Assembly: GCA_051453625.1 (NCBI GenBank)
Contig: JBOZIK010000001.1
Coordinates: 85,589,366 to 85,625,491 of the forward strand
Direction: 5' to 3'
Length of the DNA stretch: 36,126 nucleotides
DNA from: Welwitschia mirabilis
Taxonomy: Eukaryota; Gnetophyta; Gnetopsida; Welwitschiales
In this document: positions 11,501 through 21,330 of the stretch, in pieces
Position numbering within the stretch: the first letter of the stretch is position 1
Layout of the letters: each line of letters opens with the position of its first letter
The notes under the pieces: model-generated
Told to the model about the DNA's origin: nothing
Database searches by the model: none
Seen by the model: the letters and a program-made list of their open reading frames with translations, nothing else
Translations under genes and position numbers: made by a program

Positions 11501-12624
11501 TTTTATAATATAAAATTCAAGTTTTTTTGAGTTTTACAGTTTGCTTAGTATTCTTGGTCAAAGTAAGATTGATAGTAATGTTTTGCACTTTTTCTAGATA
11601 AATTATTTTTATTGATTACAATTAATTCTACATAATATTAAATATTTAGTTTTATAGCCTTTTTTTATGGCATATTCAGCATATTTTCTAAGATTTTTTA
11701 AGTCTATTCTTCTAAATTTTCTCTCTCCCTTTTCTTTTTCTTCTTCATTTCTTCTCTTTTTATTGGTCAAAATAACTTGAAAGTAACTATTTTTCATCAA
11801 ATTTATATCAATTTAAATCCTGATTTTAATTATTCAATGCTTTTATAATTCATTTTATGCTTAGTAAGGAGCTATTTTTCTAGTTAAATATGTTGTAATT
11901 TAGCAAAAATCTTGTTATTATTAAATGGTTTGCCTAGTTACTTTGAAGAATCTACATTTACAAGTGTTATATTTTGATTATAAATTAATTTAATTTTATA
12001 TAAAATTAAATAAAATGTTTGAATTACCTAATTACATCCATTTAACATGAATTAAAGAAGTTAACTTTTTAAGAAAAATTTAACATATAAAAATAATTTA
12101 GATAAATTTGATTATTTGAATTCCTTGGTTATTTATATGAATTATAAATTATATTTAAAATCTTATGAATTTTCATAAAATATTACTTCTTTTTATTTTC
12201 TTGTATTTTCATTTTTAAATTTTGTAAAATTATGCTTTTACACATAATTTTTTCATAATTATTTTATGTCATGTGTTAAACTAGCTATATGTCACGTAAA
12301 GGAAATAGTTATCTCATCATATGAAGTGATAGTCTGATATATAATCATTAATATTTTCATAGAAATTCATGTCACATATTCTACTAGCTTAATACTCATT
12401 TTCTTTTACTATATTTGCAATTCAACCTGGGAGATTTCTTTGTGGTGCAATTTTAACTTTTTATATTTAATTTTATTTTCCTAAGTTGAATGATCATGTT
12501 AAGTATACATTTATTTTTGTGAAGGCTTAGATCATGATCTCTTCATTTTAAAATTGATTTTTTACTTCGTTTAGTAGATAGAACTATGATATACATTACC
12601 CATTGCATAATGCTAGGCCAAGAA
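8552..12624. other. Long AT-rich stretch with no gene recognised
   Basis: About 4 kb with no protein motif on either strand. Between 9160 and 10290 several short related words occur in both orientations (for example ATTAGTGCTACTAG near 9172, TTATGGCACTAAA near 9264, TTATGGTGCTAAA near 10236 and TAGTGCCAT near 10283). This suggests a decayed repeat with internal inverted copies. The stretch 10980-11230 and the area around 11700 are T/C-rich. A 63-codon minus-strand frame at 11609-11800 comes from that pyrimidine-rich composition. Confidence 0.35.
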
Positions 12625-12669
12625 TGTACTACACATCTTATAGTGATATATCATAATTGTACTACACAT
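12625..12669. repeat. Tandem copy of TGTACTACACAT, 33-bp spacing
   Basis: The exact 12-mer TGTACTACACAT occurs at 12625-12636 and 12658-12669, each followed by a similar T-ATAGT stretch. The pair lies just beyond the truncated end of the copia pol on the left, where a 3' LTR of that element would be expected, so it may be an LTR-internal repeat. Confidence 0.45.
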
Positions 12670-12889
12670 TTGATAGTATTAGGATCAAGAGTGACTTTGT
12701 ATAAAGATTTAAAAATCAAATAAAACCAATAATTTATAAGAAAAAATGAGTTTAAATTAACTCATTATCAATTTAATTTTATCTTAAATGTGCTAGAAAC
12801 TCTCTTGATTAATTATCTTTGTTTAAGTATTAGTTGTTGATTCTATGATCGGATGATATACTAGTGCAATAACTTCATGTTTTATAAGT

Positions 12890-12975
12890 CCTATAATTTT
12901 GAAAACTAACTTCCATGTATCATTTTCTACAAGTACATCATATTCCTCTTTCATGTCTTAGACCTAGTGATTGTA
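12890..12975 (-). pseudogene. Ty1/copia reverse transcriptase, N-terminal stub
   Basis: The minus strand reads MKEEYDVLVENDTWKLV (about 12960-12905). This matches the conserved opening of copia reverse transcriptase, where an AM-EE block is followed by N-TW-LV. Copia reverse transcriptase normally continues for roughly 230 more residues, but no RWVFK, KARLV or YVDD-like block follows. The match fades by about 12890, which points to a deletion or to decay beyond recognition. Confidence 0.7.
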
Positions 12976-13249
12976 CACAATCATGTCTTTTAAAGAAGTT
13001 AGTTTACCATCAAAGGTTAAGTAGAGCTTATAATGATCATGATCATGAGCTATATGCAAGCCATGTATGATTTTAATTTTACCCTTCTCATAGTCATGAA
13101 CATATTATAGGGTATATTTCAATCAAGTACACTAATTTTGTCTCTGCGTAGTATTAGCTTCTTCAGTTGGAAAACCTACTAAATTAACAATTAGAACTAT
13201 GACTAAGTGTAGCATAAAATGTTTTAATTCCTATATAGTAAAAATTGCA

Positions 13250-14175
13250 AATTAGATGTATGACTAGAATAAACTAAATCATTACTAATGGATAAATATA
13301 CCCTTTCAACCCTGGGACATTGAGCATTCAATATGATTATTAGTTTAGAAAAAGTACAATGATTTAAAGGATTAAGCTTAGAAGTATTGTTTAAATTCTT
13401 TATAAAGATGACATCATGAGAAATAATGATCTTATAATGCTCTAGGATATACACTCGATACCCCTTCTAGTTGGTTAGATATTCTACAAAGATATCATTG
13501 TGAGCATATGTTTTGAATTTGTTATGATGTTTACTTAAAATAAGAACATAGTGGTTTAAATCAAAAACATAAAAATGATTTAATATTGACTTGCATTCAT
13601 ACCACATTTTTGTTGGAGATACTCCCTTTTTATCATATTGATTAATATAATTATTATGATTTATTTCTATGTTCACTACTTTACCTTAAACATAAATCTT
13701 ATACCCATTAAAATACATCATGGAATGCACCATAGCCATGATAGTATGATTAAATCATTTAGTAATTTCATTTTTTTTGAGATGCTATAAGTCATATATT
13801 CTAATTATAAATCCCTTTAGAAGTGATAAAGTTCTTGAAAGTGATAAATGTACTCTCACCATTATTATCTAAGTGAAAGCTTTTAATCTCATAGTCAGCT
13901 TGCTTTTACATTTTAATTCTAAATTTTTTAAAATTATCTAAAGTATGTGATTTAGATTTATGAAGTATACCTAAGGGATTTAATAATAGTTATTAATAAA
14001 ACATATAAGATAATTAAATTCATAGAGATTGAAAACTAGCACAGGTCTAGTTTCTTTTCACATAATACATACTTCACATTGAGAAAAATCTAATGAAATG
14101 AACAAAATAAGCTAGTGATCAGTAAAATATCTTAGTCAATCATGCCACAGTAGTGATAAATAAATCTTATCTTAT
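13250..14175 (-). pseudogene. Ty1/copia integrase with pre-integrase block, decayed
   Basis: The minus strand shows, in order, WHD*LRYFTDH (about 14145-14113, the pre-integrase WH-RLGH block with a stop at the Arg), then FKKFRIKM (near 13925) and HLDNNGE (near 13870-13855, the second catalytic Asp block, family form LRTDNGGE). These are followed by FKNFITSKGI and TIMAMVHSMMYF (near 13745-13715, family form RTI-EMARSML). Two clean open stretches follow: 13676-13467, with GVSPTKMWYE and YVFDLNHYVLI, and 13454-13224, with YILEHYKIIISHDVIF. They are the integrase C-terminal part, where TP-E-W, HL-VFG and a V--S-DV-F block are expected. The pieces lie in slightly different frames, and stops interrupt the core. 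Confidence 0.82.
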
Positions 14176-14339
14176 GAAATTGTATAGGTAATTTCTTGTA
14201 TTCTAACACAATCATAAAGATGAATAAGCTTTCCCTTCATGTATCCTTTTATGATTAGTTATCAACTACTATCATAATTATCCATGAAGCACTTCATCAT
14301 ATAAATAGAATGATTTGCTTATACTAGAGTGGAAAGTAA

Positions 14340-14560
14340 TAAAAGATGCAACATTAAAGAAGGAACATACCAAACATGTGAGATAGTTTATGAAGAGAGT
14401 GATGTCAAGTTAAGGGTAACTAAATCATAGGCTTTCATAGGAACAGGTGTTTTGTCTATCAAATAAGCATGACTCAATGATTTATTGAAGTTATTAAAAT
14501 AATTGTATTAATAAGACATGTGATAATTTATATGTATGTCAAGAATCCACTTCTTATCAT
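14340..14560 (-). pseudogene. Ty1/copia aspartic protease, decayed
   Basis: The protease cleaves the Gag-Pol polyprotein. The minus strand reads KKWILDIHINYHMS (about 14555-14515), corresponding to the W-LDSGAS-HM active-site block with the Ser-Gly positions lost. It ends in ISHVWYVPSLMLHLLL (about 14390-14345), the family's VLYVP-L--NLLS block. The spacing between the two blocks is normal for the family. Stops occur after HMSY and within the second half (TSLSS*). Confidence 0.75.
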
Positions 14561-14689
14561 GAGATAGGTACTCACTCATAATGATAAAATTAAAGTTTTC
14601 AAAGACTACATTAAATTCAAAATTTTTAACATTATTAAGGGAATTAAATTCTTTAATAATTACATTTTCCTTAAGTTTAAAATTTATCT

Positions 14690-14960
14690 TATCTTAAGAA
14701 ATCCTATAAATATCCATAGTATGATCTTATCTTCTACATTGTGAACACTAATACTTATTATTCTTATGAATGACAACATTTTGAACTTGCTTCTTATTCT
14801 ATTAAGTCTAATTAAGTTTCTTATTTTCTTAATTCTAGAAAGCCTTATCCTTATGATAATGTAATTATTTTTGTAGATAGGATTTGATGGTAAAGTGTCT
14901 GTTTTAACAAGAAGGAACATGAGAATAAGAAAGTTTAAATATAGAAACAAAGGAAGATGA
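14690..14960 (-). pseudogene. Ty1/copia gag C-terminus with CCHC zinc knuckle, decayed
   Basis: At 14747-14706 the minus strand reads CSQCRR*DHTMDIY. The spacing C-x2-C-x4-H-x4 is exactly that of a retroviral-type zinc knuckle, with the last Cys changed to Tyr (a G-to-A change) and a stop at one loop position. Lys/Asn/Gln-rich sequence precedes it, as in gag tails. The 88-codon open frame annotated by simple scanning at 14950-14684 is in another frame and is hydrophobic; I treat it as a shadow. Confidence 0.65.
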
Positions 14961-15420
14961 TTCCATAAAGTTAAACTAAGATTCCATGAAGATGAAATCC
15001 TTACTAAGTGTATTAAAAGCCATATTATTCACTTTATTAATACTTTGTAGTGATATAATATAAGTTCACAAAATGGATTATTCCAAATAACAATAGATCA
15101 AGACTTATTTTTATGAATTAATCTCTACTATACTTGTGTTTATATCTTACATTTGTGCAATCAATTATCTCATCTCTCCTTTCTCAAAATATAAAGTATT
15201 CATGCATGTCATGAGGTTAAGGATCTCTATATTGTTTTTGGAGTAGAATGTATCCCTAAAGGTATATTTATTATAATCTTAAAGAGTTGTATGATCATGT
15301 ATGAAGAAATCATTTTCATAATCATAAATATGCATGGTTGACATAAAATCCTCATGCAAAAATTTCCATGACTAATCATCTTGAAGAGTTACTCTAATGT
15401 TTACTATGATCCGAGTGATG
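14961..15420 (-). pseudogene. Probable Ty1/copia gag body, heavily decayed
   Basis: Upstream of the knuckle, minus-strand fragments such as NIEILNLMTCMNTLYFEKGEM (split by stops, around 15240-15170) are in the right place for gag and resemble the helical core only loosely. The call rests mainly on position. The gag start and the primer binding site were not found. Confidence 0.3.
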
Positions 15421-17939
15421 AGTATGAGTGTGAAAGATTCTAATAAACACTAAAACTTACCTTTTATAATAACGATGAATATTCCATCATAAAAATGGAA
15501 TTAAAATGAAAAAAAAGTTGATAAGCTATGAGGTAAAGTCAAGAATCAGAGGGATCTTTATTACATCCATAACTAAAAGTGAACTATACATTATACAAAT
15601 AAATCTTATTAAATCAAGAAAAGAATATTATAAGAAAATAATTAAGAGATGGTATCATCACAAGTAAAGGATCTTGCTTTCATCCATAGTTTTAAGTAAT
15701 CTATCTAAGTCATAATGCTATTAAAGAAAAGATATAAAATATCATGATAAAGTGGTATAGTTATAATAAAAGGAAATTAAGCTTAAAAATCAAGTGATCT
15801 ATCTAAATCAAAAAGTATAAAAATCAAGAAAGAAGAAAAAAGAAAAAGAAAGAAAAGCCCTTGACCAGTAAGAATCTACATACATGAGAAAAAAAATTGA
15901 AGGATCTTTATTTAAAATTTGTTAATATGAGTAAGGTATATTTTAATAAAAGTGTCTAAATTAATTATTATGTGATAAAAATAATAAAATAAATTAATTT
16001 TAAGTCTACTCTTAAATCTTTATAGTGACCATATCCTCTTCAATGGTGGTATTCTTGTCTCCAAATAAATTCAAAAGCCAAACTATGATTCATGTTAATG
16101 GAGCTTCTAAGTCATCAATCATATTTGGTTACCTTAGATATAGACCCCCCTTGAATGGAGAGTACCATGCAATGTTAGTAATATACTTATATCTTAGACT
16201 CAGTAAATTTTAAATGTTATTAGACTTGTAAACCTTGATGATGAAATCCAAGTGGATCCTTTCACTTTGCCTTAGGCATTTTCCTAATATACCATTGATT
16301 ACTAAGATGTATGCAAGAATTTAGACCTCAAGGAACCTAAGAAATTTCTACTTAAGAGAGATACTACTCTTTGTATGATCTAAACTTCATAGTTATGGTA
16401 GTTAAAACTATACAACAACCTACATAAGATAGCACAAAGCTCAACATGGATCTCTATCTATGTAAAGGTCTAAGTGTCCTCCACCAATTAAAACGTATTA
16501 TCAATAAAAGTTATTAAGTGTTTAAGGGGTAAAATGTAGTTTTTCTTTTTATTACTAAAGTAGGATTTAATAAAATTATTAAGTATGAAAAGAAAGAAAA
16601 ATATCAAAAGACAAAATATGAATAATTATGATATAGTTAAGCTATGTAGATCTTGTTCACCATCCAACTTAGCTTAATCTGTCCAAAGCACAAAAATAAA
16701 TCTAAGAGAAAGAAAATAATCAAGTTAAGAAACATTGCTCCACATCACAATTGGAATTAATGAGAGAAATTTTAGCTTAAAAAAACTAAAAAAAGGCCAA
16801 GAACTCAAAAATCCTAAAAATAGGAGTTTAAAAAATAAGGGTAAAAGCTCAAAAAATGAAACGAAGGGATATTGCTTAACATTTAACTTGATTTATTGAC
16901 AAAACATAATTCCTAGGTTTTCAAGTTTGAACAATACCCCAAAAAATTCCAAAAAATAGCATGTAATTCTTAAAAATCAAAGAAATGCATAAAATTATGC
17001 ATGTGTGCAAAAAAGAGCTAAAAGTCAAATAATTTCTAGCTAAAGTGCATGTGTATAAAACTAGAGAATTACTAAAAAAAATCTAAAAAATTATTTTTTC
17101 ACCCCATGGACTCAAACCTCTAACCTAAAGATAAAAAAATTTCTTTATCACTCTAATAAGATACTGGTGATTGATTTTCATTTTACTAGTCTAAGCTATA
17201 TTTTCTCCTATAACTATAATTACAATAAAATGCAGAAAACACTAGCATAGAGAGGATAAATTAGATGAAAGCATGGATGTAATAATAATGGGAAAATCTA
17301 GCTGATAGGTAGGGACTTGTAGAAGGCCTCAATGGCAGGGTGATCTTAACAATAACACAATAATAAAATACCTTAGTAATTATAACACAATGAAGGTGTT
17401 AAATCAGGCTATCAATAGGGGTTTATCCTTTAGAAGATAAAAAAGGTGGTATACTTATCCTTAAGGATCTATTATATTATCAATTATTTCAATATGTTTT
17501 ATGAGACAACATAACTAGAACCAATAAAGAAAAGCTAGCACCAAAATGAAATTCTCCATTCTAGTTATTGAATTCTTAAGGAATGCATTCATAAAAAAGA
17601 AGTAAATAAATTTGAAAGAAGAGCTACCATTATTCTAGGCATAAGAATGAGGACTTTAATTGAGCATATTATGATTTTTAAAAGAGAAGTAGGAGAAAAT
17701 GAAGATAGAGCCCTTTTACATTATCCATAAGCTAGAAACTTAATTTTGAAGATAAGAGTCTTTTTATGTTATTTATAGGTTGGAGTCTAATCTTGATACC
17801 AATGAATTTTGTCATTAATAACAAGGGATCCTAATAATAATGTAGGGATAAACTAGCAAGTGTGTTCATAAATGAAAAATATGATGGAACATAGGTAGGA
17901 AATAAAGTAGGAAGAATGATTAAACTGGAACAAGTAAAG
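15421..17939 (+). other. AT-rich stretch; probable upstream (U3) part of a plus-strand LTR
   Basis: No protein motif was found. The segment contains non-coding blocks of higher complexity (16220-16500 and around 17100). The latter reads CACCCCATGGACTCAAACCTC, a phrase that resembles plant LTR sequence. Together with the TATA box at 17940 and the primer-site candidate at 19016, it is best explained as U3. The left boundary is unknown. A 62-codon frame at 16025-16213 shows no motif and is probably accidental. Confidence 0.35.
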
Positions 17940-17949
17940 TATAAATAGG
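17940..17949 (+). promoter_or_regulatory. TATA box of a candidate LTR promoter
   Basis: TATAAATAGG is a strong plant TATA-box match followed by a G/A-rich segment (GAGATGAGAGCAGTGTCC), so a transcription start would be expected near 17970-17980. About 300-400 bp further on there is an A/G-rich leader-like stretch (18240-18390). This layout fits U3-R of an LTR. Confidence 0.5.
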
Positions 17950-19015
17950 AGATGAGAGCAGTGTCCACAAAAATACTTTAACCTTCTTCATAATCACCTT
18001 TCTATAGAATATAAAAATCCTATAAAAAATAAAATAGAAACAAAGTCAATGTGGGTTAAACCTACATGGTATTAAATAAATCTTTGAAAAATGTAAAGAA
18101 AGCATGAAAATTTTAAAATTTAAAAAAAAAGGGGGTTTTCTAAAATAAACACTAGGGGAAGGACCAATAAAGAACTAAAAGGAGTCTAAAAGAAGCTCAA
18201 AATGCCCAAAAAAAGGGTTAAAAAAAGCCTAAACATAATGAGAAAGGAGCTCATAAAGGCTCAATAGAAGATAAAACTAGAGAGAAAAAAATCATTAAGA
18301 AAATCTATGAGAGAGAAAGGAAGGTTCAAAAGAAAAGCTGAAGAAGCCCTTGAAGAGGATTTTAAAAACTCCAAATCTTGAAGCTTGAAGAAAAGAAGTC
18401 TATTCATGGTGAAATCTAGCTATGCTTATATCTATCATTTATGTATGGTAAATAGTAAGATTGCCCTAAGGATATAAATTTTGTGTGGTCAAACTTAACT
18501 TTGCCTAATAATACTAGGACTCTCATTTGTAGTATAGTCCCATTATCATTCTTTCATAAAAATAAATGTCATGAGCTATCAATAAAACAAGTATAATACT
18601 AATAGAAAAAAGATACTAAAACTATATAAAAAGAGTAGGAATGAAACATAGCATTAATAATAGCATGATAAATTCAAAAAAAGAATAAATTTCATAAGGA
18701 AATCCATGTAGCTTTTACTCTTAGCTCAACCATAGTGGAATAATTTCTTCCACCATAGACATAAGGCTTATATAGCTCTAGCTCAAGCATAGTGGCATAA
18801 TCACGTTTACCCTAGACATGAGGATGATGTTTCTAATCCATCTATCCTTCATATCAAGACTATTATGAGCATGAAAAATAGGGGTCTAACAAGATCGATC
18901 AAATAAAGATTCATGTGATGCAAGATAAATTGAAAAGAAAAATCATCAAAAGATGTTAAAGTAATAACATACCTTAGTCAATACTAAGCATAAAAAAATG
19001 AGATCCATTAAAACT
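17950..19015 (+). other. Candidate R/U5 part of the plus-strand LTR
   Basis: The segment lies between the TATA box and the primer-site candidate. It starts purine-rich (AGAGAGAAAGGAAGG near 18310, GAAGCTTGAAGAAAAG near 18380), as in transcribed LTR leaders, and later contains a 58-bp tandem duplication at 18718-18823. No protein motif was found. Confidence 0.35.
18718..18823 (+). repeat. 58-bp-spaced tandem duplication
   Basis: Two similar units, 18718-18767 and 18776-18823, share CTC-TAGCTCAA-CATAGTGG-ATAAT and then TA-AC-TA-G-CAT-AGG. The second unit differs by scattered substitutions and small indels. It lies inside the candidate LTR. Confidence 0.6.
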
Positions 19016-19027
19016 TGATATCAAAGT
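19016..19027 (+). other. Decayed primer binding site candidate (initiator tRNA-Met)
   Basis: TGATATCAAAGT equals the TGGTATCAGAGC primer site after two G-to-A and one C-to-T transitions. It lies about 1.07 kb downstream of the TATA box, a believable U5/R length for a long LTR. If correct, a plus-strand internal region starts here. No gag-like sequence was recognised after it. Confidence 0.4.
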
Positions 19028-20354
19028 AATGCAATAGAAAAATAACATGTATCACTTTATAATTAGATAAGTAAAATCATATAATCATTTAAAATTACTC
19101 ATGTTAATCCATAAAATGTCATGCTATTTTGAAAGGTAGTTCATCCTTAATGAAAGGATTAGAAAGAGCATATGATTAAAGTTCTAATATCTATTTATAA
19201 TATAATAAATGATAATATTCCTTTAACTTAAGTGAACTAGGATATTTATAGGTTAGAATTAGGGTTTTTAATTATGATTTATAAGACCTAATAGGGCTAT
19301 TCCTTATAATTCCCAAAGTGCATGGGGTCATCCTTTAGTCATGTAACAAATTTAAGGATTTATCTTAAAAAATATTCTTCATTCATCTTTTGCTCTCAAA
19401 AATTCCTTGAATGAATTACATTCACGAAGATGATTTAATAACATAAGTATAGACTCATTTTATGAATAGTAACTAATGCTGCCACTCCTAAAACTAGTGC
19501 CACTGCCAATAATACCTATCACACCTTCATATTCTACCAGAATACTCTAAATAATGCAAATATCCTATGAAACAATAATGTTAAGGTAGATTGTTAGTAG
19601 AGCTAGATTTCCATAGCCTTAAGCATAATGAATACATAAATGCATCATGATAATCAATTAGATTCACTAATAATGCCTATATTCCTTGATGTAAATGTTA
19701 ATTTTTTCTTGTTATCATACCCCTCAATCAACCTTTTTCTAGTTCCTTAGTAAAAAGATATATCAAGAATTAGATAACATGGTAAAAATGGAAAAGGAAC
19801 TCAATTAAAAATTATTCAAGAAATGACAAATAAATTAATAAAATTTGGCCAATTTGAATATGAATTTATACTTAAGCAAGAAAATAGGGCATGAAAGATA
19901 GTACTTAAATACAAATGCCACTCCCCTAAACCAAAGATAAACTTTATCCTCAAAGTTGGAAGGACATGAAAAATGAAGTGAAATAGCAATGAGAAAGGAA
20001 TAATGCATGCTCTAATTCAATTAAAGATGAACTAAAAAGAAAAATGCTAAAACTAAAATATGCAATGCATGATGAAAGTATAAAATTGAAAATGCAAAAT
20101 AAATGCAAAAGAACAACTATTAATCAAATTAACTTTTAGATTGTAGTGACCTAAATCTCTCAATCTAAAATATAAGCTGTAAAGATGATTAGAAAATGAA
20201 CTAAAAAGCTTATGAGGGATGAAGTGTAATGCTAAAGAATGATGAAATCAGTGATGAGTTCATATTAGTTAGTTTATAGGAATTTTTAATGCAAACCCAA
20301 ATGCTAGAAAAACTCAAAATGAAGCATAAAATGTCTTATTTAAACAAATCTTAG
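19028..20354. other. AT-rich stretch, no gene recognised
   Basis: No protein motif was found on either strand. By position it could be leader sequence of the element whose primer site is proposed at 19016. The stretch 19960-20110 is A-rich. Confidence 0.35.
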
Positions 20355-21330
20355 TCTATGTAGGATAGAATTTTAGAGTGTTAAGGAGTATTTTAAGGGG
20401 GGGGTCAGCGGGAAGGGGGTGGGGAGGGGGGACAGGGGGGAGAGTGGGGGATGGGGTGAAAAATGGGATGAAAAAGGTAAGAAAATATAGAAAGATGGAA
20501 ATATGAGATAAAAGGAAGAAAAGAAAAGAAAATGGAGGAGTATGAGTAAGCAAACCACGTTGAAGCAATTTCATAGTTATCAAGATGAAGTGGAATGTAA
20601 GAAAAGCTAGGAAATTGGGTCTAGAGGGGTTTTAGGATTGCTAAGAAGGTTAAAGATCTAGGAGAAGTGATATATAATGGTATGAGATCTATATTCCATA
20701 CTTAAGACATGGCATTAGATGGAATTACATGCCTAAGATGTGAAATTCGGGTGCTTGATAGAGTTAGAAAGGTTGAAAAGGAGGTAGAAAAAGATGAAGA
20801 AAAGAAAGAAAGGGAGAAGGAATGGAAGGATAAAAGAGAATAAGAGAGAGGAGAAAAAGGAGAAAAACAAGAATAGAGGAAGAGGGAAAGATACGAAAGA
20901 TTGAAAAAAGAGGGGATATGAATAAAAAATTAGATAGGTGTGGTGGAAAGTATAAGGGAAAGAGGTATACAAAAAAATTAGATCTAAAGGGGTTTCAAGA
21001 CCCATAGAGTTGTTAAGAGTCAGAGGGATCCTCATTAAAAGGCTAAGATAAGGTTATTTCCATGCCTTGGATGTGGAATTCTAAAATATTTAAGGTGAAT
21101 AAGGACTAAAATGAGGTGGATATGAGGAAAAAATGGCAGAGAAAAAGAGAAAGAGAATGAGAGGTAAGAAGGAGATAAAAGGGATAGAGAGGAGAAAAGA
21201 AATATTAGAAAGAGATAAGCTGAAAAGGAAGAGAAGCAGGAAAAATAAGGAAGGGTGGAGGTTGAGAGGAATAGGTAATGTAGGAGGTAAAGGGATCCAT
21301 TAAGTGCCAAGGATCATGTTGGATTACAAT
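20355..21330 (+). repeat. Purine-rich tandem repeat, period about 330-380 bp
   Basis: A marker block recurs near 20360 (GATAGAATTTTAGAGTG), 20735 (TGTGAAATTCGGGTG) and 21067 (TGTGGAATTCTAAAAT). A second marker recurs near 20610 (TTGGGTCTAGAGGGGTTT) and 20974 (TTAGATCTAAAGGGGTTT). A fourth partial boundary lies near 21295 (CCATTAAGTGCCAAGGAT). Between markers each unit holds 150-220 bp of almost pure purine on the plus strand. I read two complete units and a partial one, strongly diverged. Long open frames on the minus strand here (20356-20583, 20733-21035, 21035-21310) arise because the pyrimidine strand rarely forms stops. Confidence 0.7.
20397..20456 (+). other. Dense G-tract cluster, G-quadruplex-forming potential
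   Basis: Within 60 bp there are eight runs of three or more G (lengths 8, 3, 5, 4, 6, 6, 5 and 4), separated by loops of one to six bases. This is far denser than the four runs needed for a G-quadruplex motif and stands out in an otherwise very AT-rich window. It sits at the start of the first purine-rich tandem unit, and the other units do not have it to the same degree. Confidence 0.8.

Larger units (their letters stand above)
12890..15420 (-). mobile_element. Ty1/copia LTR-retrotransposon remnant
   Basis: On the minus strand, from high to low coordinate, I read a CCHC-like knuckle (14747-14706), an aspartic protease (about 14560-14340), a pre-integrase WH block (about 14150), integrase (about 14060-13380) and the first residues of reverse transcriptase (about 12960-12900). 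Protease, then integrase, then reverse transcriptase is the Ty1/copia order. Most of reverse transcriptase and RNase H is missing, so the element is truncated or deleted at its 3' end. gag sequence probably continues up to about 15420. LTR boundaries were not found. Confidence 0.82.

Noticed and set aside
11609-11800. 63-codon minus-strand Lys/Glu/Arg-rich frame
   Set aside because: It is the complement of a T/C-rich stretch, with no motif and no neighbouring domain.
13224-13676. Two open frames that could be taken for small independent genes
   Set aside because: They are consecutive pieces of the copia integrase C-terminus and are annotated there.
15650-15661. TGGTATCATCAC, an 8-base exact match to the tRNA-Met primer site
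   Set aside because: Only the first eight bases match, such a match is expected about once by chance in this window, and no LTR structure surrounds it.
16025-16213. 62-codon plus-strand frame
   Set aside because: It lies in probable LTR sequence and shows no family motif. Its length is expected by chance in 36 kb.
20356-21310. Several 60-100 codon minus-strand open frames rich in Ser, Leu, Phe and Pro
   Set aside because: They lie opposite near-pure purine tracts, where stop codons are rare for compositional reasons. Overlapping frames are open at once and no motif is present.
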